Below are positions 9,801 to 17,674 of a DNA stretch of 64,000 nt, piece by piece. The position numbers and the translations under genes are program-made. Below the pieces are notes generated by a model that was not told the DNA's origin, made no database searches, and saw only the letters and a program-made list of their open reading frames with translations. Positions within the stretch are counted from its first letter, which is position 1, and every line of letters begins with the position of its first letter. The DNA is from JAXGPP01 sp040766885 (GTDB lineage Bacteria > Planctomycetota > Planctomycetia > Pirellulales > Thermoguttaceae): positions 689,911 to 753,910 of the forward strand of contig JAXGPP010000001.1 of assembly GCA_040766885.1 (NCBI GenBank), read 5' to 3'.

Positions 9801-10421
9801 TCATTGCTCCATTTTTCCCGCGACAGCTCGTTGTTGGCGGTCAAGTACAGCGATGCGGATGATCGCCGACTCGATAGCGTGCGGATCCTCGAAGTCGCCG
9901 GACGCGCCGAGGCCCTGGCCGTAGTCCCCGTGCCGATGTGCAACGGACTTGAATTCACTCCCGATGCTCGACGGATACTCGCTCCCAGCGGCGACGACGT
10001 TCTGATCGTCAACGTTCGGACGGGCCGGACCGAGCGCTTACTTCACGGTGGGCGCGGCACAACCCACCCGTTTGCCCTGAGTTCCGATGGCCGCGTCGCC
10101 GCCGCTGTTCATAGTGATCGGCAGATCATCGTCTGGGACGTGCTCTCCGGTCAGCGGCGGTTCGTCCTCTCCGGACATCGCGACCGGGTCAGCGCCATGA
10201 CTTTCGCGCCGGACGGCCGTTCCCTGGTGACCGGCGATGAGCGCGGAGCCGTCAAGGTGTGGAACCTGGCGACCGGCCAGGAGGTGTGCCAACTCGGCGA
10301 CGATTTCGGCTCGTGCCGCATGTTGGCGTTCTGGCCCGATGGTCACCGGTTGCTTTGCCATCACGACGGCAGTCTCACCCTTTTCGACTGGCGGCCCGCC
10401 GGCGAGCGCGCAGTACGCTAA
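6867..10421 (+). CDS. Membrane Ser/Thr protein kinase with N-terminal zinc finger and C-terminal WD40 propellers
   Basis: About 1,184 residues. The N-terminus has an HxxxCxxC segment (HLAGCSLC) like the zinc finger of anti-sigma factors. The kinase domain follows: glycine loop GRGGMGVVYEAE, VALK lysine near residue 144, HRDVKPSN catalytic loop near 297, DFGLAQ near 315, and an APE-like SPEQA segment. About 70 low-complexity residues are inserted in the N-to-C-lobe region. One transmembrane helix (about 461-483) leads to a WD40-rich extracytoplasmic part with at least ten repeats (for example GTVRLWDLRS, GAVKVWNLAT). I prefer the ATG at 6867, with GAGG six bases upstream, over a GTG at 6819 with no ribosome binding site. 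It sits next to the sigma gene, suggesting a sensor-kinase/sigma pair. Confidence 0.93.
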   Translation: MRSCPTEQAWEQFLTERLTPSVAEALERHLAGCSLCRSTADRLSDDDHLRAEYERRRALSPLESSSGAWHMHRARWCAAAAVVHIDSASPVSHVDSAFRDARLFVPLADERIGDFRLLREIGRGGMGVVYEAEQVSLARRVALKTLPAASALDDRQLQRFRNEARSVAVLDHPNIVSVYAVGCDQGVHYYAMQYISGQTLASLIDVLRRESDADRRGPDGELWLRATRTMAGASSAIRADISQPRHAPAGDGASKLQPAGRNGSASRRLFVETAVRLSIQAAEALDHAHRMGIVHRDVKPSNLMVNADGHLWVTDFGLAQIETEAGLTRTGHLLGTIPYMSPEQATGQRTPVDGRADIYSLGVTLYELLTLEPAFGPGEPADVLRRVLHGEVLRPRQVNPAIPQDLETIILKAIARDPSERYQSADALADDLRNFSEHRPIVAKRPGTLERLAKWSRRRSGLVATLALLLAVTSIAFFVSTILVARAHSQMAGALEVAEVQSREARKYARTAAELLYVSDIRLAAEAISDQDWRQASLVLSRYVEPPGGIDLRGFEWHYLHQLGQADHATIASTGCPQYFVCHTPDGSLIAAAGCDAVVRFFDSRTGEKRFQIRTGQREVNGLAFSPNGRTLATAGDDGTVRLWDLRSNREILRIKSHDGLVYQVAFALEGRLMASCGNEPHVRLWDPKSGEPRGLLVGPKDTIDAIAVSPDGRRLLAGSIDRRTVVWDIASARIELDFTEESKVACVAYSRDGSLFAAGTGDGFLHVRHADGRTAGKFLSPDFIQAAAFAPDGRAVYTADRGGAIRTWRLPREPVDSVQEESSRRRSAWPAHDDRAMSLAVSHDGRHVVSAGWDGQVYLWHIGQPSVRGRIGHFDDPAVTLVSRRSMLATCGTRGEILLWRLSPLLSTLDRSGPSMMEQPGAPAGEEPVLVAEGAWRTIAASGNGQLIAAGNDEGEVAIWNLGSRERVADWKFSQPVSLLHFSRDSSLLAVKYSDADDRRLDSVRILEVAGRAEALAVVPVPMCNGLEFTPDARRILAPSGDDVLIVNVRTGRTERLLHGGRGTTHPFALSSDGRVAAAVHSDRQIIVWDVLSGQRRFVLSGHRDRVSAMTFAPDGRSLVTGDERGAVKVWNLATGQEVCQLGDDFGSCRMLAFWPDGHRLLCHHDGSLTLFDWRPAGERAVR

Positions 10422-10456
10422 CTCAGCGCGCGGCAATCCATCACTCGGCTCGACAT

Positions 10457-11995
10457 TCAGCAGGCAAGGCAATCGCTGGAGCGTTCCGCGTCCGTTGCGC
10501 GGCCGGCGATTGCCGGCTTGTCTTCCTCCGGCTCGAGCCGAGGCAGCATCCACAGGAAGATCGCGCCCGCGGCGACACCGGCCATGATGCCGAGAATCAC
10601 GCCCATGCGCTGGCTGAGTCCGAAACCTACATCCTCGACGAGAATGTAGGATGCTGTAACGACGGTCATGAACACAGCCGGTATATACGCTAACCACCAG
10701 CGGCTGCGGCGGCGCGCCAAGAAGACCGCTCCGGTCCACAGGGCGACCGCGGCGAGCGCCTGATTGGCCCAACCGAAATATCTCCAGATGATGTCGAAAT
10801 TGACGAAGTTCAAGGCGAATGACAGCCCGAACAGTGGAAGCGCCAGAATATAGCGGTTGAGAATGCGACCCTGAGGAACTTGAAAGTAATCGCCTAGCGT
10901 CAATCGAGCGACGCGGAACGCCGTGTCGCCTGAGGTGATAGGCAGCACCACCACGCCCAGGACGGCGAGAATCCCTCCAACGATTCCCATCGTCTGGAAG
11001 CATGCGTCGTGGACAATCTTCCCCGGGCCCCCGCTGCTGAGAGCCGCCGCCAGCCCTTGGCTGCCGCCGTAGAATCCCTGCGCGACGGCCGCCCAGATGA
11101 GAGCGATGACTCCCTCGGCAATCATCGCCCCGTAGAATACGGTTCGCATGTGCTTCTCGCTCTTCAGGCAGCGCGCCATCAACGGGCTTTGTGTGGCATG
11201 AAAGCCGCTCACCGCTCCGCAGCTCACCGTGATGAAGATCAGCGGCCAAGCGGGCAATTGCTTGGGATGCAGGTTCTCAAGCGTGAACTCGGGCATGGCG
11301 ATGTGGCCCGAGAGCAGGGCGAAGCCAAGTCCGGTCACCATTACCAACAGGGCCGCGGCGAAGAAGGGATAGAAGCGGCCAATGATGGCATCGATGGGAA
11401 GCAGCGTCGCCACAACGTAATACATGTAAATGGCCAGCATGACGATCCACAGCCATGCCGACAAGCCGAAGATCGATGATTGGAGCCACGACGAGCCACC
11501 GGTGCCGAACCACGATCCGACGGTCTCCGCCGGAAGCAGTTCGACGAGCAGCAGCGCCGGCCCCTTTACGAATACGGTTCCCACCAGCAGCATGAGCAGC
11601 AGAATGAACATGGTGGAAAAATGCTTGGCGGCCGTGCCCAGGTAATGGCCGATGAGGTCGGGTAGCCCGGCACCGTCGTTGCGGATCGACATGGCGCCGA
11701 CAAGGAAATCGTGAACCGCGCCCCCCAGCACACAGCCGAACACCACCCACAGAAACACCTGCGGGCCCCATAACGCTCCAAGGATCGGCCCAAAGACCGG
11801 TCCCAGTCCGGCGATATTGAGCAACTGGACCAGGTACACCCGCCATGTTGCCATGGGCACGTAGTCTACGCCGTCTGATCGCGCATAGGCCGGTGTCATC
11901 CTGTTGGGGTCGGGTTTGACCGCTGACTCAGTCAACCGGCCGTAGAAGAAATATCCTCCGATGAGGAACACCAGTCCACAGATGAAAGCGAGCAT
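10457..11995 (-). CDS. cstA: CstA family peptide/pyruvate transporter
   Basis: A 512-residue polytopic membrane protein with the carbon-starvation CstA signature: the N-terminal segment around GVDYVPMATWRVY, then LLNIAGLGPVFGPILGALWG and the GAVHDFLVGAMSIRNDG loop. Around twelve or more hydrophobic helices are visible. It is shorter than the roughly 700-residue E. coli CstA and matches the short CstA form, lacking the long C-terminal extension. CstA and its relatives import peptides or pyruvate; which one applies here cannot be told. The ribosome binding site (GGGAGG) is good. It is convergent with the kinase gene (35 bp between stops) and divergent from the aldo/keto reductase. Confidence 0.92.
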   Translation of the reverse strand: MLAFICGLVFLIGGYFFYGRLTESAVKPDPNRMTPAYARSDGVDYVPMATWRVYLVQLLNIAGLGPVFGPILGALWGPQVFLWVVFGCVLGGAVHDFLVGAMSIRNDGAGLPDLIGHYLGTAAKHFSTMFILLLMLLVGTVFVKGPALLLVELLPAETVGSWFGTGGSSWLQSSIFGLSAWLWIVMLAIYMYYVVATLLPIDAIIGRFYPFFAAALLVMVTGLGFALLSGHIAMPEFTLENLHPKQLPAWPLIFITVSCGAVSGFHATQSPLMARCLKSEKHMRTVFYGAMIAEGVIALIWAAVAQGFYGGSQGLAAALSSGGPGKIVHDACFQTMGIVGGILAVLGVVVLPITSGDTAFRVARLTLGDYFQVPQGRILNRYILALPLFGLSFALNFVNFDIIWRYFGWANQALAAVALWTGAVFLARRRSRWWLAYIPAVFMTVVTASYILVEDVGFGLSQRMGVILGIMAGVAAGAIFLWMLPRLEPEEDKPAIAGRATDAERSSDCLAC

Positions 11996-12351
11996 TCCCG
12001 CCTCCCGACAAGCGACGTTGGCGCGATGCTCCCGGCGACCACAGGCCGCCGTGAGCGAATTTCACGATCCCGACAACCTCGATTATCGCGCTTTTCGTCG
12101 ACCGACGCAATTCGGGGATTTTGATTGACCGTTGCGTGGAAGGCCCGAAGCGGAACCGGAATTCACGTGCGCCGCCCGAGTGTCTGCCCGCAAAACAGGC
12201 ACCCGTAAGACCGTTTCCGCCGATCGTCTGCCGCGGATGTCGCCCGACCGGTGACGTCGCGCCGCCCGCAGGCACTCGTTGGTCGTCCACCAGAGCGATA
12301 CAATACTGACGAAAAGCGCGGGGCAAAGACGTAGCTTGGGAGAAGCGACAC
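11996..12351. promoter_or_regulatory. Divergent cstA / aldo-keto reductase spacer
   Basis: A 356-bp non-coding stretch that should hold promoters for both flanking genes. A TACAAT hexamer near 12298-12304, about 50 bp before the reductase start, could be its -10 box, but no -35 sits at the right spacing. The minus-strand frame across it is the antisense shadow of the reductase. I see no clear operator repeat. Confidence 0.4.
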
Positions 12352-13353
12352 ATGCGGACACGACCATTGGGACCGTCGGGAATCGAAGCCTCGGTGATTG
12401 GATTCGGTGCCTGGGCAATCGGGGGATGGATGTGGGGCGGGGCCGACGAGGGCGATGCCGTCGATGCGATCCACGCCGCACTGGACCAGGGAATCAACCT
12501 CATCGATACGGCGGCCATCTACGGCTTCGGGCTTTCCGAGGAAATCGTCGGCCGGGCAGTCCGCGACCGCCGCGAGCGTGTCCTGCTGGCCACCAAGTGT
12601 ACGATGGTCTGCGATCCTGCCTGCGGCCAGCTCAAGTTTCGCTCCAACGCCTCGGGTCCTGATCCCCACGGTCACATTGCGATCCACGTTTGCGCGCGGC
12701 CCGATTCGATCCGCCGTGAGTTGGAAGACAGTCTCAAGCGTCTCGGTACCGACCGTATCGACCTTTACCAGACCCACTGGCAGGACCCGACGACGCCGAT
12801 CGAGGACACGATGGGCGCACTGATGGACCTCAAGCAGCAGGGCAAGATCCGCGCGATCGGCGCCTGCAATGCAGCCGCGCACGATCTGGACCGCTACCGC
12901 CGTGTCGGTCCGCTCGATTCGGACCAGGAACTGTACTCGATGATCGATCGCCAGATCGAGCGCGACCAGTTGCCCTACTGCCGCCAGCACGGCGCGGCGG
13001 TGTTGGCCTACTCTCCCCTTGCCCGTGGGCTTCTGACGGGCAAGTTTGGCCCCGACCGGACGTTGAATCCCGGCGACCACCGCGCCGCGCTGCCCCGCTT
13101 TTCCGTCGAGAATCGTCGCCGCATCGCAGAGATGCTTCACCAGATACAACCGATTGGCGAGCGCTATCGGCTTTCGCCGGCTCAACTGGTCATTGCCTGG
13201 ACGCTGCATCAGCCGGGGCTCACCCATGCACTTTGCGGTGCTCGCAACCGCCAGCAGGTGCAGGAGAATGTCGCCGCAGGCGACGTCGAGCTGACTCCCG
13301 AGGATGTCGGTCTGGTCGACGACATCCTCTCCCGCCATGCTGACATAGTCTAG
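12352..13353 (+). CDS. Aldo/keto reductase
   Basis: A 333-residue cytoplasmic NADPH-dependent aldo/keto reductase with a TIM-barrel fold. All four catalytic residues are visible: D52 and Y57 (LIDTAAIYG), K82 (LLATKC) and H142 (LYQTHWQD). The C-terminal cofactor segment (CGARNRQQVQENV) is the usual AKR phosphate-binding signature. The sequence is close to the AKR groups that include YajO/YhdN-type and L-glyceraldehyde 3-phosphate reductase-like enzymes. GGGAGA lies upstream of the ATG. The closest functional class cannot be fixed by eye. Confidence 0.93.
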   Translation: MRTRPLGPSGIEASVIGFGAWAIGGWMWGGADEGDAVDAIHAALDQGINLIDTAAIYGFGLSEEIVGRAVRDRRERVLLATKCTMVCDPACGQLKFRSNASGPDPHGHIAIHVCARPDSIRRELEDSLKRLGTDRIDLYQTHWQDPTTPIEDTMGALMDLKQQGKIRAIGACNAAAHDLDRYRRVGPLDSDQELYSMIDRQIERDQLPYCRQHGAAVLAYSPLARGLLTGKFGPDRTLNPGDHRAALPRFSVENRRRIAEMLHQIQPIGERYRLSPAQLVIAWTLHQPGLTHALCGARNRQQVQENVAAGDVELTPEDVGLVDDILSRHADIV

Positions 13354-13429
13354 ACGCGATTCAGGGTAGTGCTTGGGAGCCGCCCCCTTGCCAGCTTCCC
13401 ATGACTCCCATTTTGCCTGGCCATTCGTC

Positions 13430-13458
13430 TGGACAATGGTTGAAGAAGACGCTATCCT
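13430..13458 (+). promoter_or_regulatory. Candidate sigma-70-type promoter
   Basis: TGGACA at 13430-13435 and TATCCT at 13453-13458, separated by exactly 17 bp, give 5/6 and 4/6 matches to consensus. The predicted start of transcription near 13465 lies about 60 bp before the GTG start of the small gene at 13527. It lies inside the longer frame that begins at 13401, which argues for the GTG start. Confidence 0.4.
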
Positions 13459-13526
13459 GCCGCCCGCCCGTGCCGGACGTGCGGCCCGTGGACCGTATGC
13501 GATTGGATATGGAGGGAGCCAGACCC

Positions 13527-13772
13527 GTGAATTTCAATTTCTTTGAATGGATTCGCACAAGTGTCCGCCAATCGGTGCTTCTGGGGGTCTCCGACGCGGT
13601 CGGACAGATGGGTATGCCGCATGAGACGCAGGAGGCGCAGCAGCACCTCTTGGAGGTGTTTCGCGAAAGCGGGGCCAGCGGCACTCCGCGGGCAATCGGG
13701 ACGGCGGCGCCGCGCAAGAAACTCGGCCGTTCGCTCAAGCAGATTCAAGCGGTCAGCGAGAAAGCAGCCTGA
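13527..13772 (+). CDS. Small hypothetical protein, 81 residues
   Basis: I do not recognise a named family. From a GTG start the protein begins with an aromatic/amphipathic segment (NFNFFEWIRTSVRQSVLLGV), followed by SDAVGQMGMPHE and a Pro/Arg/Lys-rich C-terminus. GGAGGGA lies ten bases upstream of the GTG, and a candidate promoter sits 60 bp earlier; both favour this start over the in-frame ATG at 13401. Its stop is 6 bp from the convergent rpiA stop. The N-terminal motif looks like short conserved planctomycete proteins I have an impression of, but I cannot confirm this. No signal peptide or clear membrane span. Confidence 0.65.
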   Translation: MNFNFFEWIRTSVRQSVLLGVSDAVGQMGMPHETQEAQQHLLEVFRESGASGTPRAIGTAAPRKKLGRSLKQIQAVSEKAA

Positions 13773-13778
13773 CCATTC

Positions 13779-14471
13779 TCAGGCCGAGCTTGCACGTGTG
13801 AGTGTCTCGACCTCATCGCCGCGGGCGACAAGCACCGCATCCGCCATTTGCAGAAACAGTCCAGTCCCGACCACGCCCGGCGTGTCGTTGAGCATCCGCT
13901 CCAGCGCCGCCGGGCTGTCGAGCGGACCGGTCCGACAATCGATGATGTAATTGCCATTGTCGGTGACGACCAGGGTTTCGCGCTCGTAGCGAGGCTGCGG
14001 CGATAATCCCGCGTCGGCCAGCCACCGGCAGCAGGGGGTGAGTCCGAACGGGACCACTTCCACTGGCAAAGTGCCGTGCGTTCCCAGCCGCTCCACCATT
14101 TTCCTCTGGTCCACAATAATCACCAACCGGCGCGAAGCCGCGGCGACGATCTTCTCGCGAACCATGGCTCCTCCCTTCCCCTTGATGAGGTCGAGCTGCG
14201 GGTCGACTTCGTCCGCGCCATCAATCGTGATGTCGATCAGGTCGATCTCGTCGAAATCGACAAGTGGAATCCCACAGTCAGCGGCGAGTGTTTCCGAGGC
14301 TCGGGAAGTCGAGACGCCTTGCACCCGGAAACCGCGGTGAACTTGTTTCGCCAGTGCACGGATGAATGCCGCCGCGGTCGTGCCTGACCCCAGTCCGACG
14401 GTCATTCCTTCCTCGACCCGTTCAAGAGCGCGGCGGACCAGCGCCCCGTAACTGTCGCTCGGTGGTGTCAT
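13779..14471 (-). CDS. rpiA: Ribose-5-phosphate isomerase A
   Basis: A 230-residue cytoplasmic enzyme interconverting ribose 5-phosphate and ribulose 5-phosphate in the pentose phosphate pathway. The phosphate-binding loop GLGSGTTA (about 26-33), DGADEVDP and KGKGGAMVREKI (catalytic Asp, Lys and Glu region) are all intact and at normal spacing. Length is typical for RpiA. Its start overlaps the stop of the upstream membrane-protein gene by 4 bp (ATGA), so the two are translationally coupled. Confidence 0.97.
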   Translation of the reverse strand: MTPPSDSYGALVRRALERVEEGMTVGLGSGTTAAAFIRALAKQVHRGFRVQGVSTSRASETLAADCGIPLVDFDEIDLIDITIDGADEVDPQLDLIKGKGGAMVREKIVAAASRRLVIIVDQRKMVERLGTHGTLPVEVVPFGLTPCCRWLADAGLSPQPRYERETLVVTDNGNYIIDCRTGPLDSPAALERMLNDTPGVVGTGLFLQMADAVLVARGDEVETLTRASSA

Positions 14472-15214
14472 GCGGCTTCCTCCACCACGGCAGGATCTTC
14501 CCCTGAAGTGTCTTTGTCGACAGCGAGTTCTCGTGCCAGGGCTCGTTTAGCCACAATCCCGACCGCCACCGTGCCAACGAGAGTGACGACCAGTCCGGCG
14601 GCGAGCAGTGCCGCCTGGCCGCTCCCCCCTTTCCATTCGCCGCGGGCGATCTCTGCCAGTCCCTTCGCCATCGTGCCGAAGTAGACGAACAGGAACGTTC
14701 CCGGCAGCATTCCCAGGAACGAACCCGTCAAGTATTGCCGGAACGAAATGCCGGTCAGTGCGAGGATGTAGTTCATTACGTTGAAGGGAAAGAGAGGCGA
14801 GAATCGTAGCAGGAACACGATGCGAAAGCCTTGCTGCTTCACGGCCCGATCCAATGCGCCGAACCATGCCCGCGAGGCGATTTTGCGCTCGATCCAACGT
14901 CGAGCGATGGTCCGGCTGATCAGGAAGACGGTCGACGCCCCGGCCATGCTGCCAATCATGGCCACTACGGTGCCGATCCACAGCCCGAAGGCGTATCCCG
15001 CCCCCACGGTAAGCGGTGAGCCGGGGAGCATAAACGCACAAGTGAGGATATACAGCGCTCCCCACAGCAGCGCGCCCCACCACCCCATATCGCGGAGCCG
15101 CTCCAGTACATATACCAGTCTATCCTCGACCGACGGGAAGAGAACGATTGCTGCAATGATCGCCGTAAGCAGCAGGGCCGTCAGTGTTCGGAGGACAACA
15201 GGGCGATATCGCAT
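14468..15214 (-). CDS. TVP38/TMEM64 (DedA-superfamily, VTT domain) membrane protein
   Basis: A 248-residue integral membrane protein with five to six hydrophobic segments. The VTT-domain core is visible: MLPGSPLTVGAGYAFGLWIG, the glycine-rich GSMAGASTVFLISR segment with FRIVFLLRFSPLFPFNVMNY, then GMLPGTFLFVYFGTMAKG. Relatives act as lipid or undecaprenyl-phosphate flippases and in membrane homeostasis. The first-possible start is a TTG at 15217; the ATG at 15214 is preferred. It is upstream of and overlaps rpiA, and is divergent from the envelope-glycan-like pair at 15383-21360. A role in lipid handling for that pair is possible but speculative. Confidence 0.9.
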   Translation of the reverse strand: MRYRPVVLRTLTALLLTAIIAAIVLFPSVEDRLVYVLERLRDMGWWGALLWGALYILTCAFMLPGSPLTVGAGYAFGLWIGTVVAMIGSMAGASTVFLISRTIARRWIERKIASRAWFGALDRAVKQQGFRIVFLLRFSPLFPFNVMNYILALTGISFRQYLTGSFLGMLPGTFLFVYFGTMAKGLAEIARGEWKGGSGQAALLAAGLVVTLVGTVAVGIVAKRALARELAVDKDTSGEDPAVVEEAA

Positions 15215-15382
15215 CAAGCTGCGTCATCTTGTCGTGGAACAAGCTCTGTCTGGTGCCTACCAGCCAAGCGATTTCTACGTCATGCAATGCTGGTGCCAAA
15301 TTGCCTCAATTGGCACGCGTTCTGCTCCGTCGCACCCCGTTGCCCCTGGTCGGGTGGTGACGATCACCTTTGCGAGGACAGA

Positions 15383-17674
15383 ATGCGGCTACGTTGGCTC
15401 AAGTGGATTCCGTGGCAGTATCTCGCCCGTCGCGCGGCGCGCGCCAACGGGTTTGCAGATCCGTTGGCGCTCGTGTCTAGATTCCGTCAGTTCGGCAAGC
15501 CCTCGGAAATCCAGGTTCCGTTGGAGTTGCTGCGTGCCGGCGCGCGGTTTCACGCCCGCGGGCTGATTAACACGGCGGCCATCCAGCACAATCTCGATTG
15601 GGTATGGCCATATTGGATTGTGCGCCAGTACGAACCGCGCGACGAAGCCTTTATTCCGCGGGCCTTTTCGCTGACACACGTCAATCTCACACATCGCAAC
15701 TGGACGGCGCTCGGGCTGCCCAACCTGGACCTCTACCCGATCGTCGATCCACGAGGCTTGCTGACTCCGCTATGGGATGGCTGGTCGCTCGATGCGTGGA
15801 TTGTGGCGGATGACGGCCGTTATCTACTGCCGTCGCGCGAGCGAAGCGTATCTCAGCATCTTTCAATCGACCAGAGATGGGGTGTGGTGACGGAGTGCCA
15901 CTCCGACGGACTGCGGATCGACGCCCGGGCTGACGTAGTCATGGAAAGCGGTCGCCCCGTCTGTCGCCAGGTATTGCAGGCGACGAGCGTCGTGCCGGCG
16001 TGGTTTGTTCTCTCCCTGCGTCCATTCAACCCTGAAGGCGTCAGCTTCATCGATCGGGTGGAAACGCTTGCGGGCCGCAGCGGATGGAAGATTAACAAGC
16101 GCGACGAAGTGATACTGGCTGAACCGGCAGACGAACTCCGGGCTTCGAACTATCGCGACGGAGACGTTTATATGCATCTCACCGGTGGAGAAGAGACGCA
16201 GACGGCGGCGTGCGAAGTCGGCATGGCCACCGCGGCGGCGCTCTACCGGCTCGCACCCGATTCGCCTCGATTGCTCGAAGCACGTATCCCGCTCACGCCC
16301 CGTGATTCACGGCGCGGCTTGTCGGCGACAGCAGCCCGGCCGGTGAACGCCAGTGGCGGCAACAACCATGCGGGCGCTTCGTTGCGCGGGGTTTCCTCCT
16401 GGGAGCAAGCGCTTGCCGGCCATGCGCGACTCACCATTCCCGATCAATGGCTCCAGTTTCTTTACGACGCCGCATTGCGCACACTCATCCTGCACACGCC
16501 GGGAGAAGTCTATCCTGGTCCATACACATACAGGCGGTTCTGGATCCGCGACACGGCCTTCGTCGTTAATTCCCTGCTCTGTGCTGGCCTGGCATCCCGA
16601 GCAGAGCACGTACTGCCCCATCTTCTGGTACGCCAGACACGCAGCGGGTATTTTCTGTCGCAAGACGGCGAGTGGGATGCCAATGGCGAGGCGCTGTGGA
16701 CATTCGGGCAGTGGTGCCGCCTTTCGGGCCACGGCGCGCGACCCGAATGGCGCGATGCGCTAGTATCCGGCGCGGAGTGGATCGCCCGAAAACGGCTCCC
16801 CCGCACGCCCGACTCGCCGCATGCCGGCCTCCTGCCGGCCGGATTCAGCGCCGAGCATCTTGGCGCCAATGATCATTACTATTGGGATGATTTCTGGGCT
16901 GTTGGCGGTTTGCAGGCTGCGGCTGCTTTGCTCGACGAATTGGGCGACTCCGCGGCGGATCGTTGCCGCCGCGAGGCGGCCGACCTCTTTCGGTGCATTG
17001 AACGGAGCCTCGCCCAGACGCGCCTGGATAACGGCCGGCCCGTCATGCCGGCCGCTCCCGATCGGCGTATGGATACCGGGGCGATCGGCTCGCTGGCAGC
17101 CGGTTATCCGTTGGCGCTGGTTTCGCCCGATGACCGCCGCCTCATGAACACCGTGGCGGTGCTCCGCGGCCGGTTCTTCGTCGATGGAGGTTTCTTTCAG
17201 GACATGATCCACTCGGGAATCAACGCGTATCTGACGCTGCATATCGCGCAAGTGATGCTCCGCGCCGGCGACCCGCAGTGGTTTGACCTGATGCAGACGG
17301 TTGCCGGGCTTGCCTCGCCGACGGGCCAGTGGCCCGAAGCCATTCATCCCCGCACCCGTGGTGGCTGCATGGGCGACGGCCATCACGTGTGGGCGGCGGC
17401 GGAATGGGTGATGGCGCTGCGGAACGCGATCGTCCGTGAGGAAGGGGATCGACTGCTCCTGGCTTCCGGGATCACTCCGGAGTGGCTCGCCGACGGCCAA
17501 GTGGTGGAGTTCGGGCCGGCGCCGACCGCATGGGGGAATGTGGCCGTGCGGGCTGTTCGAGAATCGCAGCGGCTTCGCGTCGAGCGGCGGGCCGATTGGC
17601 GCGGCGAACCGCCGGTCGTGGAAGTGCGTCCGATGGGGTTTAGTGGGGCGCTGATTGAGGCGACCAAGCAATGA
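15383..17674 (+). CDS. Glycosidase-like (alpha/alpha)6-barrel protein
   Basis: About 763 residues. The N-terminal half (to about residue 340) is beta-rich and unfamiliar. The C-terminal half from about residue 350 looks like an (alpha/alpha)6 toroid of the glucoamylase/amylo-alpha-1,6-glucosidase type: RFWIRDTAFVVNSLL, the SQDGEWDANGEALWTFG segment, HYYWDDFWAVGG, and a late GDGHHVWAAAEWVMAL. It probably hydrolyses or binds a glycan; I cannot identify the general acid and base with certainty. The ATG at 15383 follows GAGGA and gives a basic, aromatic N-terminus (MRLRWLKWIPWQYLARR) without a standard signal peptide; an ATG at 15287 would add 32 unlikely residues. The stop overlaps the next gene by 4 bp (ATGA), so the two products are coupled and probably work together. 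Confidence 0.8.
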   Translation: MRLRWLKWIPWQYLARRAARANGFADPLALVSRFRQFGKPSEIQVPLELLRAGARFHARGLINTAAIQHNLDWVWPYWIVRQYEPRDEAFIPRAFSLTHVNLTHRNWTALGLPNLDLYPIVDPRGLLTPLWDGWSLDAWIVADDGRYLLPSRERSVSQHLSIDQRWGVVTECHSDGLRIDARADVVMESGRPVCRQVLQATSVVPAWFVLSLRPFNPEGVSFIDRVETLAGRSGWKINKRDEVILAEPADELRASNYRDGDVYMHLTGGEETQTAACEVGMATAAALYRLAPDSPRLLEARIPLTPRDSRRGLSATAARPVNASGGNNHAGASLRGVSSWEQALAGHARLTIPDQWLQFLYDAALRTLILHTPGEVYPGPYTYRRFWIRDTAFVVNSLLCAGLASRAEHVLPHLLVRQTRSGYFLSQDGEWDANGEALWTFGQWCRLSGHGARPEWRDALVSGAEWIARKRLPRTPDSPHAGLLPAGFSAEHLGANDHYYWDDFWAVGGLQAAAALLDELGDSAADRCRREAADLFRCIERSLAQTRLDNGRPVMPAAPDRRMDTGAIGSLAAGYPLALVSPDDRRLMNTVAVLRGRFFVDGGFFQDMIHSGINAYLTLHIAQVMLRAGDPQWFDLMQTVAGLASPTGQWPEAIHPRTRGGCMGDGHHVWAAAEWVMALRNAIVREEGDRLLLASGITPEWLADGQVVEFGPAPTAWGNVAVRAVRESQRLRVERRADWRGEPPVVEVRPMGFSGALIEATKQ

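Noticed and set aside
12163..13338. A 391-residue minus-strand frame
   Set aside because: It is antisense to the aldo/keto reductase, whose catalytic residues are intact.
16760..17671. A 303-residue minus-strand frame
   Set aside because: It is antisense to the glycosidase-like protein and carries His/Arg-rich sequence with no family resemblance.
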